Below, piece after piece: positions 34,605-47,110 of a DNA stretch of 64,000 nucleotides. A model generated the notes under the pieces. That model did no database searches, was not told where the DNA came from, and saw only the letters and a program-made list of their open reading frames with translations. Location: contig NC_052622.1 of the NCBI RefSeq assembly GCF_016545825.1, positions 45,862,770 to 45,926,769 of the forward strand, read 5' to 3'. A program made the position numbers and the translations under genes. How positions within the stretch are numbered: the first letter of the stretch is position 1; every line of letters starts with the position of its first letter. The stretch comes from Eucalyptus grandis. Its lineage: Eukaryota > Streptophyta > Magnoliopsida > Myrtales > Myrtaceae.

Positions 34605-35735
34605 GGAACAAATTTATTCTCGGAATAGATTTGAATTAGGAATCAAGAAGTAAAAAAAATGTAACTTTTTTATTCTCGGGAATAATGTTGTAATCAAGCC
34701 ATTTTCTCTTTTCTCTTTTCTTTTCTTCTTCTTCCTCCTCTCACCGGTTGTCGGGTTCAACAATGGCCGACAACCGATTAGAGACCAGCAAGAGGAGTAA
34801 GAAGAAGACAAGGAAAACAAGAAAAAAATTCATAAAATTATTAAAAAATTAAAAGAAATTCTACGTTATAAAAAAAATTTAAGAATTGTACCAAATGTAT
34901 TCATATTTTTTTTTTATTTTGAAAATAGAATTTTTGTACAGTTACTAAATAAATTTGAATGCTCAAAAACTTGATTATGAAACATAATAAAAAACTATTT
35001 TTGAATAAAAATTATTTTCGAAAGTAGATAGTTATCGATAAGGTCTTGAGGGATTGTACGTAGGTCATTTTCATCGATGCGATGAGGAGATAAGACTAAG
35101 GATGCAGGAAGGCGACATGGGTTTTTGTTAGGTTTCGAGATTTGTCAACTAATTTTTTAACTCGTGGGAACAAATTTATTCTCAGAATAGATTTGAATTA
35201 GGAATCAAGAAGTAAAAAAATATAACTTTTTATTCTTGGGAATAATGTTATAATCAAGCCATTTTCTTTTTTCTCTTTTCTTTTCTTCTTCTTCCTCCTC
35301 TCACTAGTTGTTGGGTTCGATAATGGCCAACGACCGATCAGAGACCAGCAATAGGAGTAATAAGAAGAGAAAGAAAAAAAAGAAAAAATTCATAAAATTA
35401 TTAAAAATTTAAAGAAATTCTACGTCACAAAAAAATTGAGAGTCGTACCAAATGTATTAATATATATTTTTTGGAGACCCAGGAATCACCATATTGCCGG
35501 TAGCTGGTGGCATAAACCCGGGCGACCCGAGGGGACCCACCTCCCCAAGATCGTGGGTGAGTTACACAAGCGACGGCGGGGATTTGATTTCGCTTCCTTC
35601 CGGTAGAGGGATTGAGCGCAAACCACGCGACCACCAATGGGGTGGGTTGTTATTATTTTTTTTTCTGTTTTGAAAATGGAATTTTGGTACGATTACTAAA
35701 TATGTTCGAATGCTCAAAAATTTGATCATGAAACA
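34605..35735. repeat. Pair of tandem TIR-type repeat units, copy B (left part)
   Basis: Matches 1-1107 of copy A: the first unit is about 34605-35160 and the second starts at about 35161. The second unit is cut at about 35735 by the next copia element and resumes at 42816. Confidence 0.65.
35466..35640 (-). mobile_element. tRNA-derived SINE, copy B
   Basis: Same SINE as at 847-1024, with A-box- and B-box-like words on the minus strand and a T-run at its left end. The shared position shows it inserted before the duplication. Confidence 0.55.
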
Positions 35736-36169
35736 TGATGGCTTATATATAATGGGCTCAAGGCCCGTTCGCCCAAGTTGGGCCCAAAAAGCCTGGCCCA
35801 CGGGAATAGGGCCCGTGGATGGGGGAAGGTATAAAAGGGAGGAGAGAGAGAGAGAAGACACCTTTTGGAATCATAAACGTACGTACGTCTTCCCTTCTCC
35901 CGTGCACTCTCTCTCAAAAAGAAAAAGAAGAAACAGTAAGGCAAAAGGCACATTTCTTCTTCCCTTCAAGGCGTCATCGGATCAAACAGGGCCAAATCTC
36001 TTCCTCTTATCGGCGTCGGTATCTAATCTGTGGCTAACAAGGTACGCTCGAATCCGTGGTGTGCTTTACGATCAGTGATACGTGTTTTTCCCGGGCTTTG
36101 TCTTCTTTGTTGATTTAAGGGTTCGATTTAGTGTCGAATCTGTTTTTCGGGGATCCGTTATTCCCAACA
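35736..36169 (+). repeat. 5' LTR with promoter
   Basis: Ends TTATTCCCAACA just before the primer site. It has a TATA box TATAAAAG (35830-35837) followed by a GA tract. It starts TGATGGC, which does not pair with the AACA end as well as usual, so the first bases may be lost. CGTACGTACG (35879-35888) is palindromic. Confidence 0.65.
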
Positions 36170-36184
36170 TTGGTATCAGAGCCC
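36170..36184 (+). other. Primer-binding site (initiator tRNA-Met)
   Basis: TTGGTATCAGAGCCC directly after the LTR end. Confidence 0.8.
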
Positions 36185-36341
36185 TAGTTCACGTTTTCCC
36201 GACCTGTTTGACATTTTTTGATTGATTTTTCGCAAAAGCAATTCGGCCGTATGGATCAGGGCGAGAAATCCCGACACCCGAGCATTGTTCGGCCATTTTT
36301 TCGAGTTTTCGTAAGTCGAAATCGAATTCTAATGGCATAGG

Positions 36342-36800
36342 AAGAAAGGCGACGTCGAGACGAGTTTGGCGATACGTCGAGTGCCACCGGGAGACGCCGC
36401 ATGCGCCCACACATGCGGCCGGAAGCCACTACGCTTGGGCGCGACGTGCCCGGAAGAGCTGGCTCGCCCAGCGCGTGCGACACACGCGCCGATTGGCGTA
36501 CCGGCACGTGCTCGCCGCCGGCTGGCGAATCGGCACGCGCCGGTCCGCGGACCGACGCTTGCTGATGTCACCCAACGGTCAGTAACCGCTAGGGTGACGT
36601 CATCAATGACGTCGGCACGATGATGTTTCGCTCGGCGATCACCGGCCGGCGACCCGACCGGCGACCCGTGGACGCCTGGCACGCGGGCAGCACGTGACGG
36701 CTGACGTCACGCAGACGTCAGCCTGTGCACGCGTGCGGCACGTGCCGTCGGTTTGTCCGACCGGTCCGACCGCTTCGGCCATCGACAACCCGACCGACAA
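36342..36800 (+). other. GC-rich untranslated leader of the copia element
   Basis: A GC-rich stretch full of CGCCGG/CCGGCG words and TGACGTCA-like motifs (GTGACGTCATC near 36593, CTGACGTCACG near 36701) lies between the primer site and gag. Frames across it on both strands (up to 117 codons) match nothing I recognise and probably reflect its base composition. Confidence 0.45.
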
Positions 36801-36803
36801 CCG

Positions 36804-36860
36804 TTGACCGTTGACCACCATTGACCGTTGACCGACGACCGTTGACCGTTGACCGTTGAC
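36804..36860 (+). promoter_or_regulatory. Array of seven TTGAC (W-box core) motifs
   Basis: TTGAC starts at 36804, 36811, 36821, 36828, 36842, 36849 and 36856, mostly as a CCGTTGA 7-bp tandem repeat. TTGAC(C/T) is the core site of WRKY factors. The array sits in the leader of the copia element, about 630 bp downstream of its LTR. Confidence 0.6.
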
Positions 36861-36962
36861 AAAAAAAAAAGGAAAAAAGGAAAAGAATGTGTTTCTTTTT
36901 CAATTAAGTCTATATGGATTATAATGTGATCCCTTATTTGTTCTGCATTTGTTGCAGGAGCA

Positions 36963-37348
36963 ATGCCTCCTCTAAGATTGCGCACACCTATTCGCACAAT
37001 TACCGATGAACAAATAGGCTGTCTAAGTTGATTGCTGAGCTGACTGATCATCGATGGGAGAGTGGTGACTTAATTGATCACGTCCTTGAAGTCAACGGGA
37101 AAATTCAAAAGGTCATATGGAATGATTGTCCTATGTCACAGTCAGAGATGGTGCGATTTTTCATAAATACTCTTCCACCAGAATGGCAAGATGTGTTGAA
37201 TCGCATATGGGACGTCAACGGAGCTGCTTCATATAAGAAAATTGTGATGGATTTTGCAAATGAATATTACTGTATTGTTACAAGGGAAAAGATCAAGAAA
37301 TTGAACAAAAGAGGATCATTCCCAGTTCGTATGCTGACTTGGTGTTAG
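36963..37348 (+). pseudogene. Gag-like module upstream of the main gag
   Basis: An open stretch (main part 37028-37348, 106 codons) contains SGDLIDHVLEVNGKI and a RFFINTLPPEWQDVL segment, resembling the UBN2 helical part of copia gag. It follows a splice-acceptor-like TTTGTTGCAG (36949-36958). A 380-bp non-coding gap separates it from the main gag start. It may be a second gag fragment or an alternative 5' exon. Confidence 0.4.
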
Positions 37349-37730
37349 TTGTATTGGCTGATCTTAGTTAAGTGTGCTTTGTGGACATCTTATGTATTGT
37401 TTACTACCTAATTGTGTTAATTGAAAGCATTATTGTTTTATTGGATGCCTATTATATGTTGTTTTTTGTTATTGCTGATTGCTGTGGGTAATTAGCTGTA
37501 GGTAGTTTTAGAAGTTTTTGTAACTTCATAGAATTAATTTTGCATAAGACAATCATGTTAATGATAGTTTTAAGTTAGGATTTTTTTGAGGATGATTGGA
37601 AACATAGTGACCTTTTGATTCTGAAGCCTTACTTGAAATTATTCATTAATATGATGGGTCTATGCAAATAGGGATGCATAAATGATAAGCATTAATAATT
37701 CGTGTATATTTGTCTGATGTTCAGATCAAT

Positions 37731-38580
37731 GGCTTCAGCCACAAAGAGTATAGTTGCCGAGCTGAACAAAGGTGAAAAGCTCAATGGTGACAACTATGAA
37801 ATTTGGCAAATGAAATCTAGTATGTGCTGGAAGAGCAAGAAGCACTTGAGGCTCTTAACCTAACCATGGTAGAACCTGAAGAGGGAACCACTGCACATCA
37901 CAAAAGAGACAAGGAAGCTTTTTCTGCGTGGAAAAGAAAGAACTCTCTAGCTCGCATCACGTTGCTGAGCAGCATGGAAAATGACGTCATGCGAGAGTTT
38001 AGGCATTTTGACAATGCCAAGGAAATGTGGGAGGCATTGGCAGTTAGATTTGGTCATATTTCGGTGACCAGACTGAGGTAGCTCACTATTAGGTTTGACT
38101 CTATAAGAAGCCTCATGGTCAGACCATGAAGCAACATCTTAGAAAGATGTCAAACATGATAAATGAGCTGAAAGATGCTGGCCATGTCCTCACAGATGAG
38201 CAGCAGGTGCAAGCAGTGATTCGTTCCTTGCCTCAAAGTTGGGAGCATATGAAGGTGCACCTGACCCATAATGAAAATATCAAATCTTTTGAGGATGCAG
38301 TGCGCCATCTTGAGCTGGAAGAGGACCGCCTCTTGGCGGCTAAGCCGGATGCAGAACTCTATCATGCTAGTTCTAGTTCAAATGGAGCTTCGAGCTCCAA
38401 GCGCAAGCGCCCTAACTGGTTTGATAAATGGAAAGGCAAGGAAGAAGGTCCTTCAGGAAAGAAACCCAAGTTTAACCAACATGAAAGAGGAAAGCGTCCT
38501 CGCATGAAGAAGCTTGCAAGGGTGAAATGCTACAACTGTGACAAGAAGGGTCACTATGCTTGCGATTGTCGTGAGCCAAA
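37731..38580 (+). pseudogene. Copia gag with zinc knuckle
   Basis: ATG at 37731 opens the gag N-terminus (KLNGDNYEIWQMK). A shift near 37815 and a stop near 38080 break the frame, and it resumes at 38126. The CCHC knuckle CYNCDKKGHYACDC is at 38528-38569, after a Lys-rich linker. Gag forms the virus-like particle of the element. Confidence 0.75.
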
Positions 38581-38599
38581 GAAGGTATGCACCCCTTGT

Positions 38600-41500
38600 A
38601 CTTTTCAGAACTTTACTTTTGTGTCGAGTTCTGTGTTCTTAACGAGTCTAATCCTTTGTGGACTGTGGATTCGGGAGCGAGACCATGTAGCGAATGATAG
38701 AGGATCTTTCGTGGAATTCCGACGAGTACCAACCGGAACTAAGTGGATCTATGTGGGAAACAACTCCAGAGCTGAAGTGAAAGGAATTGACACATGCCAA
38801 TTGAATATGCGTGGTGGACGCACTTTATTCCTACATGATGTGTTGTATGCTCCGGAGATTCATCAGAATTTAGTGTCTGTATTAGTGTTGGTTAAATTAG
38901 GTTTTAATATGAACTTCTATAGTAGAGGTGTGAATTTGTTTTTGGATACAAATTACTATGGTTGTGGCTATTTTCTAGATGGTTTCATTGTATTAGATAT
39001 TGATTATGTTAATGTAAATTTTTGTTATTCCCTTCTCACGTCTCCTAATACATACGATAATGATGTGAATGTGTGGCATGCTAGACTTGGTCACATTGGC
39101 TAACATCGTATGAATAGACTAGCCAAAGAGGGCTTGTTGGACAACATTGAAAAAGTCGATTTGCCCATATGTAAGTATTGCCTAGAAGGGAAAACGACAA
39201 GGAAACCATTTGGGAAAGGTAAAAGAGCTGATTTTCCTCTGCATTTAATCAATTATGATGTCTGTGGTCCAATGAATGTGAGAGAAAGGTATGGGGTTGT
39301 TTATTTCATCACATTTATTGATGATTATACTTGATTCGGATATGTCTATTTGATTTCTCATAAATCTGAAGCAATAAGTTGTTTCAAAAGGTTTATGAAT
39401 CTGGTAGAGAATCAATTAGACAAGAAAATAAAAGCATTGAGATCCGATCGAGGTCGAGAATATTTATCTGATGAGTTCAGAAAATTATGTGATGAAAAAG
39501 GAATAGAAAGACAGTTGTCTATTCCATATACTCCTCAACAAAATGGTGTTGCAGAGAGAAGAAACATAATCCTACTGGAAATGGTTAGGTCTATGATGGC
39601 TAATGCTAACTTACCTATTACCTTTTAGAGTGATGCGTTGTTAACTGCTGCCTATATACTTAACTGTGTGCCTTCCAAATCAGTTACTTCCACTCCATAT
39701 GAGTTATGGACAGGTAGAAAACCGGACTTAAGTTTTCTTAAGCCATGGGGTTGTGCCGCCTATACACATGAGTTCTCTCACAAATTTGAGAAATTGAGTC
39801 CCAGAGGAAAGAAGAGTATTTTTATAAGGTACTCAGAATACTCGAAAGGATATGTGTTCATAGGTGAGCAGGAAAGTGGGAGTATAACTGAGTTTGAATC
39901 ACGAGATGCCACATTCCTAGAGGATGAATTTCCTAAGAATGGCAAAATAGGGGAAGATTGTTCCCTATTTGAGACCTTGGATCAGGATAATGATGTTAGT
40001 GGAGTTCGTCCAAGTGGGAGTAATATGAGAAGTGATAAATTGAATTCAACTCATTCTCAATTGCAACCACATGATGAGACGACATCATCATTGCCTAATC
40101 CAAGTGGGAGCATGATGGGGGATGATGTACAAAGTGTACAATCTCCCATACGGCGAACAAGTTGCCAAAGTATTCCCCGTCGATGTTTTGACATTGAAAG
40201 GGAAACTTTTATGGTTGCTCCACAAGATGAGGATGAGCCAAGAAATATTAATGAGGCTCTGAATTGCCCTAGTAAGGAAAAATAGATTAATGCAATGGAA
40301 GAGGAAATGGAGTCAATGAAATCAAACCAAGTCTGGGAATTGATTGATCTTCCAAAAGGACGCAGAGCTATTGGGAACAAGTGGGTTCTCAAAATAAAGC
40401 GAAAGGCTGATGGCTCGATTGAAAGGCATAAGGCTTGCCTTGTGGCGAAGGGGTATAATCAACAGGAAGGAATTGATTATGAAGATACGTTTTCTCCTGT
40501 AGTGAGATTTACCTCGATTCGCATTTTTCTGGCAATAGTGGCTAGTCTGGATCTTGAGTTACATCAAATAGATGTAAAGACTGCTTTCCTCAATGGAGAA
40601 TTAGAGGAAGAAATATATATGGAACAACCTGCTGGTTTCATAGTGAAAGGCCAAGAAAAAAAAATATGTCGACTTTTGAGGTCGATATATGGTCTTAAAC
40701 AGTCATCGAGACAATGGTATATACGTTTTCATAATGCCATAATGGCATATGATTTTACGATGATTGATGAGGATCATTGTGTATATATCAAAAGATCCAA
40801 GGATCAATTTGTGATCATATCATTATATGTTGATGATATACTAATTGCTGGAAGCAATATGGAGTTTGTTAAGACTGTCAAGAGTTGGTTGTCTTCCAAC
40901 TTTGAGATGAAGGACATGGGTGAGGCTGCATACATTCTTGGAGTTAAGATTTCAAGAGATCGTTTGAAGAGATCGTTGTCTCTTTCGCAAGAAACCTATA
41001 TAAATAAGGTTCTTGAATAATTTCGTATGCAAGATTGTAAACCCATAGACAATCCTATTGCAAAAGGTGAAGGATTGAGCCATAGACTGTGTCCAAGGAC
41101 TCCACAAGAGAAGGAACAAATGAAACATGTTCCTTATGCAAGTGCTGTTGGGAGCTTGATGTATGCTATAATGTGTACAAGACCCGACGTATGTTTTGCA
41201 GTTGGAATGGTAAGTAGATACCAATCTAATCCTGGTTCAGCACATTGGAAAGCCGTTAAGAGAATATTGAAGTATCTGAAGGAAACTGCTGATTTCAAGT
41301 TGAATTACCAAGGAAAAGATCTGCGACTTGAAGGCTATTCAGATGCTGATTGGGGAGGAGATTTAGATGAAAGAAAATCTACCTCAGGATTTGCTTTCTT
41401 ACTGAGCAATGGCGCCATATCATGGAGTAGTAAGAAGCAAACGTGCATAGCCTTATCCACGATGGAAGCTGAGTTCGTGGCATTATCAACAGCAGTACAA

Positions 41501-41807
41501 GAAGGAGTTTGGCTTAAGAGATTCTTGGATCATTTATGAGAAAGCTGCAAATTCATTATTAGTTAACTGTGATAGCCAAGCAGCTATAGCGTACACCAAA
41601 GATCCAAAATATCATGGCAAGACCAAATATATATATACCAAGTATAACTTTGTTAAGGATATGGTTGCACGAAAGGATGTGAACTTACAGTACATATCTA
41701 CACATAGAATGGTAGCAGATCCTATGACAAAGCCAATACCTAGAGATGTGTTTTGTGGTCATGTAAAATCTCTAGGATTGCATAGAGTCCGATGTCTTGG
41801 ATTGTAA
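38600..41807 (+). pseudogene. Copia pol, multiple stops
   Basis: The protease site VDSGA (38665-38679) is followed by stops and a shift near 38690. GAG-pre-integrase (VWHARLGHIG, 39070), integrase ([13 protein letters not shown], 39526), reverse transcriptase from 40295 (LHQIDVKTAFLNGE; YVDD near 40826) and RNase H (YSDADWGGD near 41337) follow in order. The pol end is LGLHRVRCLGL before the TAA near 41807. In-frame stops interrupt it at about 39103, 39334, 39628, 40285, 41020 and 41537. Compared with the SIRE-like element it has fewer shifts and more point stops. Confidence 0.8.
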
Positions 41808-42815
41808 TTTCCCTAAGTTGTTCACATTTATGAACTAGTGTTGTTTCATTATTAATGCCTATGAATCTTTGTATGATCTTTATGCATCTTAATGCTTAGT
41901 GCATTACTTTAAGTTAAGAGAAGTATGTCGGACAGATATAAGATTAGCCCACTCACACGGGTAATCGCCTCTATTTACTGTGTGATAAATAGATATGAGA
42001 CTATTTTTAAGCTTATTGTCTAGGTGATAATCGAGAGCTCAAGCTTAAAATACGCATGTCGCCTTAACTGAGTGTTAAGATGAGGACATAATACTTACTA
42101 TGTCCGAAAGTAAAATACCCCACATATTTTACTTTATCTATCTAAGATGCCAGATGTGAGTTCTAATGAATTTTGTAAAAGAGTAGATACGTGAACTCAA
42201 GTTAGACATTGGGTATGTCTAAACTATCATCTGTACGGTATTGAAAGGTGTAGACATACGCTCCACGGGAAAGGAGTTAATACCGTAATACGTATTTCAT
42301 ACTACATATGCATAAGCCGATCAATAAGAGTGGCAAAAAAGTTTGATCTTAACTTTTATGACGTGTAAGACTCTTGAGGAAAAGAGTTCCTCAATTTTAG
42401 TGCCCTCATAACTTTTACTTATTCTCAAGGTTTCTATTTAGTGTTTGCTATCTTAGGATGTTGCCAATATTCATGAGTTGATTCGATCTAATGGGACATT
42501 TCTAGAAAAGTAAGCTGAACTGAAATTGAGAGTTTGAAGGAAAGAGGAAGATCGATTTTGGGGAATCACATTGTAGTTTTGTATTCACTGGTCGACCAAT
42601 TATGACTGTCTTTGTGATAATTATAATTGTGAATACAATATATATATCATGTTTAAAAGAGATCGAGAGAGATATAAAATGTGATCGATCGATCTAGGGT
42701 ACTACATACTAAATCTACTCAAAGCGTGACACCCATTATGAGCTGTTATATATTCCTAACAGATGTATAGCAACGAGCTCTCAAAGTATCTTTGGTCGCA
42801 CGGATTATTCACCAG
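41808..42815 (+). other. Sequence between pol end and copy B homology
   Basis: AT-rich and non-coding. It includes the palindrome-rich GATCGATCGATC (42682-42693). TATATATTCCTAACA at 42746-42761 looks like an LTR terminus of another type. It shows no similarity to the 5' LTR of this element. Confidence 0.4.
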
Positions 42816-44019
42816 TATGAAAACAGAATAAAAAACTATTTTTGAATAAACATTATTTTCAAAAGTAGAATAGTTATTGGTCAAGCCTCAAGGGATTGTA
42901 CGTAGGTCATTTTCATCGATGCGATGAGGAGATAAGGCTAAGGACGCAGGAAGGCGACGTGGGTTTTGGTAAGGTTTCGAGATTTTTCACGTAACGCGGG
43001 GAAAAGAGATGACACCTTGGTGTCCTGGCGTCCAGAGCTAGTGTCCAGAGATGCTTTTGAAATTTCTTGATGCGCCAGTGAAAGGGACCAGGGACCCAAT
43101 GCCGATGGTGAATTTCTCGTGCGCGATAAGCGTTGGCGTTTCGTTTCTGCAATCGTGGCGACCGTGATTGAAGTCGGGACTATTCAAAACCTCAGTACGT
43201 GAAGGGCTAACGTTGAATGATTTTGAAAAGGAAGCATCCGGGACAGAATGTTCTCTCCCTCGCATGAAGAGCATATTCTCTCTCTGTCCGCTTTATCGCA
43301 TGCATGCACAAGAAATAATAGAGCGAAGCTGTACGTAGTTACGCACGTACGTGCATAGTATCTGGGCTAATACCATTCCACGTGTACCTCCAAATGCCAA
43401 AAATAATAACTTTTATATCATTTGATCGACCAAACACGTCCTATAGATTTTTCTGTATGGAACATAAAGGCTGCCTATTTATCAAAACTGGATACTCGAA
43501 ATGATTTGATTGCGATTTATTAGGATTTTGAAGAAACAGTGACTGACGAGATGCTAATCTAAAATTATTGATGACATTGGTTACCGATTTGGAGATTTAA
43601 CCATAGGTATCTTATCTCCATTTTAATACTCCCATAGATTGATAATTTGATTACCCAAACATCCGGCTCTGTCATGTATTGATGGCATGTGAGCTTAGAA
43701 CAAGTAATCTAGCAAGGCTAAAGGAGTTTTTTTTTTTTTTTTTTACTTTTTTGGGTGAAGATATTTTGCTTGTGGTGGCGACAGTGCACACTGCACATAC
43801 ATCAAAAGCTTAGGAAAACTCTCTTTTGAACTGGCTGACCAGTAGGGTTGGGCCTATAATAGTAGTTAGGCCTTATGCCATAAGCCTGAGTTCATATTCT
43901 TTTAAGGCCCAGGAGGTGAAAGTGTGGGGATATTCTCTGATTGTCATAGTTGGATATGGAAAAGACGGTATCTTAGATGTTTATTACAGCTATTTCCAAA
44001 GCATTATTTTCACATCAAG
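42816..44019. other. Non-coding block shared with copy A; no gene seen
   Basis: Collinear with 1108-2330 of copy A, with small indels. The minus frames at 42913-43152 and 43038-43274 have copy A counterparts but mainly track shared DNA. No family match. Confidence 0.45.
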
Positions 44020-44688
44020 GGTCCATTTGTTTCGTGAAAAACACCGACGTTTTCAAAAAATATTTTCTAAGAAACTATTTCTCAGAAAATAACCATATTT
44101 TCCAATGTTCGGTTGAAATTTGAAAATGAATTAGAAATATTCTCCGCCATCCTGCACACACTCAATTTTAATAATTTTTTATTATTTAATTATTCTAAAA
44201 TCTTTTTTAATTTTTAATTTTTTCCTCTCCTTCCTTTTCTTTTCTTTGAGGCTCGCCTCACTTAATTTGGCAAAGCCAAGCTTTTCTTGTGAACCTCGGC
44301 TTTGCTAGATCCGGCAAGGCTTGAGCTCACTAGCCTCGAGCGACCTTGGCTTCACCAAATTGGGCGAGGCTCGAGTTGGCCTGCAGTCGATTGCCAGCCA
44401 TCACCATGGCCAATGACCGGCCAAGGCCAGGAAGAAAATGAAAAGGAAAGAACGAAGAGAGAAAAAAAGAGGAAAAAAAATTAAAATTTTGATTTAAAAA
44501 AATAAATAAGAAAATAAGAAAATAAAACATAAAAATAAAATGAAAATGTGTTTGGTGAAAGTAAGGTGGAAGAAGTTATTTCCAATAGCAAAAACTTTTT
44601 TCTTGACCAGTTCATTTTCTGTGAAACGAACGCTGAAAGATCTGAAAAATGTTTTCCTAGAAGTTATTTTCAATGAAACAAACAGAGC
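44020..44688. mobile_element. hAT-like non-autonomous TIR element, copy B
   Basis: Counterpart of 2331-2996. The ends read GGTCCATTTGTTTCGTGAAAA and, inverted, GCTCTGTTTGTTTCATTG; the better-kept left end here confirms the inverted repeat. Confidence 0.55.
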
Positions 44689-47110
44689 TAAACATTAGCT
44701 TATTTTTCTTCATTTTCATCATCTAGTGGCACGACCTTAATTAGTGGGCTACCTGGCTGGGATGACAATCTCTCCCCCCTCCCCCCTAATGGCCGCACAT
44801 TTATGTATGAGTTTCCGATGACATGAATCGATTCTAGAACCATCAAATTTTCAGCCAAAAGCATGAGAACGCTCTTATGATCGGATCAATCCTGCTGTGG
44901 ATCATAAAGGTTTTTTTTTTTTTCCCAACTCTACCTCATCTTCTTTCAATCTTAAATAGATTTCTTTTACAAATGCTAATGAACAAAGTCGACAGTATTA
45001 AGCAGGAGATTTTGATAGTTCATCCTTTAATCTTGCAAAAAGTGAGTCAAATTGTGTCGTGCGCACAATAGTTATTTCATTGTTGTGAAAATTCGTCGAT
45101 TTGATTGCAACTTAACAAATAACAGGGTCATTCATTATATAAGGGTCTATCGAGGTGAAATTTTCTATATGAAAACAAACGTTTATCTTTGTCATGGCAT
45201 GGGCATCAAATTCATGCTTTAGATTAGTGCTGCATGCATTCTTACAATATGAGGATGACTTCTTTATTTCCTTTTCTTTTTTGCTTTGTCCCCTGAATTC
45301 TTGAAATGAAAGTGGGCAGTAATAAGACAATTTGTAACCTATTGCTGCCAATACCGGATCAACACAGGAAAAAAGAAGAAAAAACATGGCATTACTTTTG
45401 ATGAGTACATTTTTTTAATGTCAAATCAGAACGAGCGTTAAGAAAAGTTATGTTCACATGATCGATGAAAAAATATGATTGATGAGGTGACATCACCGCA
45501 ACATGACATGTGATATCACTGTTATAAATATTATACATATAATGTGTGTGCGTGCGCGCGCGGGTGCGTGTGTGTGGGGGGAGCTGACTTTGATGAGTTC
45601 AAAGAATTATGATCCGAAAAACATGGATGACGAGTGCGAATTCCTCGAATAATGGCAGATCCTACATGTGAGCTCAACTGCTAAATTGAAGCTGGCAAAA
45701 TGAAATCCCTTAATTTAGAGACATTTTGCTTGATGCCAACCCATCTAAGAGGATCAGTCGATTGATAAGTGCTTATTGTTGCCTGTACCAAAATTGCTTC
45801 ACAGCTGACTTCCACCTCTGGACTGGTACCTTCCAAAATGGCGTGATTGACCTCTGCAGGTGATGAACTCCAAGTTCATACAATATAGAAAATATCATAT
45901 TATATTAGAACTTTTACATAGGACATCGGCGGTGAAAAGATCATAACCGAAGTAGAGCACTGGTACGGATACAGTTATTGATTTCGGTAGATAAAGGACT
46001 CCATTTCATGATTGCTTGTGTAAAACCTATATTAAAACAGCGATGTACCTTATATAACTTCTTTATATATGAGTATTTTGCCAAGCTTTTGAGTTTTGGA
46101 GGCGCAGACTAGCCCATCTTTGAATATTACATAGGTTAATTTAAGGAAAAACAACACAATCGGTCTTAAACATATCATATAGAAACCAACTAAGTCTTGA
46201 ACTTTTTAATTGAACCAAGGTAATCCTAAATCTTTGTGGGAAAGTGCACGTAGGCCGTATTGGGCAAGTCTCACTTGATTTATCTAACGTAATAGTCCAA
46301 TCGACATTAGTTGTTTTACACGTAATGGCAACAACATGGCATGAAAGGATTTTCAACAAACAATGCTGTTTTTTGTTAGATTAATATAGTTGTTTCTTCG
46401 TACTGCACAGTACATAGAAGTTACCCCAAAATCCCATAATCAATCCCTCATTCTCAAACCCTGATGCCCCTCATAATGCCAATTCCAGTCTTAGAGGCTA
46501 AACTTGGGGGCGAAGATGAAGATGATCTCGAGATTTTGCAATAGAAACAATGAAGAGTTGCCGTGTTGGGTACATTGACGACGACCATCTTCAATTTCTA
46601 ACAAAACTGAATAACTTTTACTGTGATTATTCCATGAACGTGTTGACTTTTATAATCTATTAGTGTCGTTTGTGTCGGATTCTTTGCATGTGTTGCATAG
46701 GTGGCTCCACAATAAAAAAAAGTTTCATATTGCCTTTCGTTTACGGTAAAGATATACGACAAATAGCATTGGTCTGCTTTTTTGACATAGATATTTTGTC
46801 CGTCGCTTAGCGCTTGACTACGTTAGGGGGAGATAAATTTAGTACAAATAGACATCGGTTTTTAATTCATTAGGGGATGAGAGATTCCATTTCATGGCTC
46901 TTTGTAACTTTTCAATTTCGCCGATGCAGTTCTAAATCTTTGCACCAAATTCCAATGGAACCATTTTAGTCAATTGCCATTGTAAATTATGAACGTGGCA
47001 TCCAGGCCAACGTAACACACTCTAAAGTTGACAATTTTACTTGAAACAACATCCTACATGGATCGTCACATTTCAACAATTTTCTTTGACAATTAACTAA
47101 AATGACCACA
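44689..47110. other. Unassigned duplicated sequence, copy B
   Basis: Collinear with 2997-5400. The main difference is a purine/pyrimidine alternating tract at 45544-45585 that replaces a short AT stretch of copy A. No gene is seen. Confidence 0.45.
45544..45585. repeat. Alternating GT/GC tract
   Basis: GTGTGTGCGTGCGCGCGCGGGTGCGTGTGTGTG, an almost strictly alternating purine-pyrimidine run that could adopt Z-DNA. It is absent from copy A at 3830-3860. Confidence 0.7.

Larger units (their letters stand above)
35736..42815 (+). mobile_element. Ty1/copia retrotransposon inserted in copy B
   Basis: The insertion interrupts a unit that is continuous in copy A (near 1107). The 5' side has an LTR, primer site, leader, gag and pol in copia order. 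The flanks show ATGAAAC before and ATGAAAAC after, which may be a target duplication. No copy of the 5' LTR is found at the 3' side, so the element is rearranged or its 3' part is something else. The right boundary is set only by where copy A homology resumes. Several stops break pol. Confidence 0.75.

Noticed and set aside
36329..37051. Several overlapping frames in the copia leader
   Set aside because: They overlap on both strands in a CG-rich, repeat-rich leader with no family signature.
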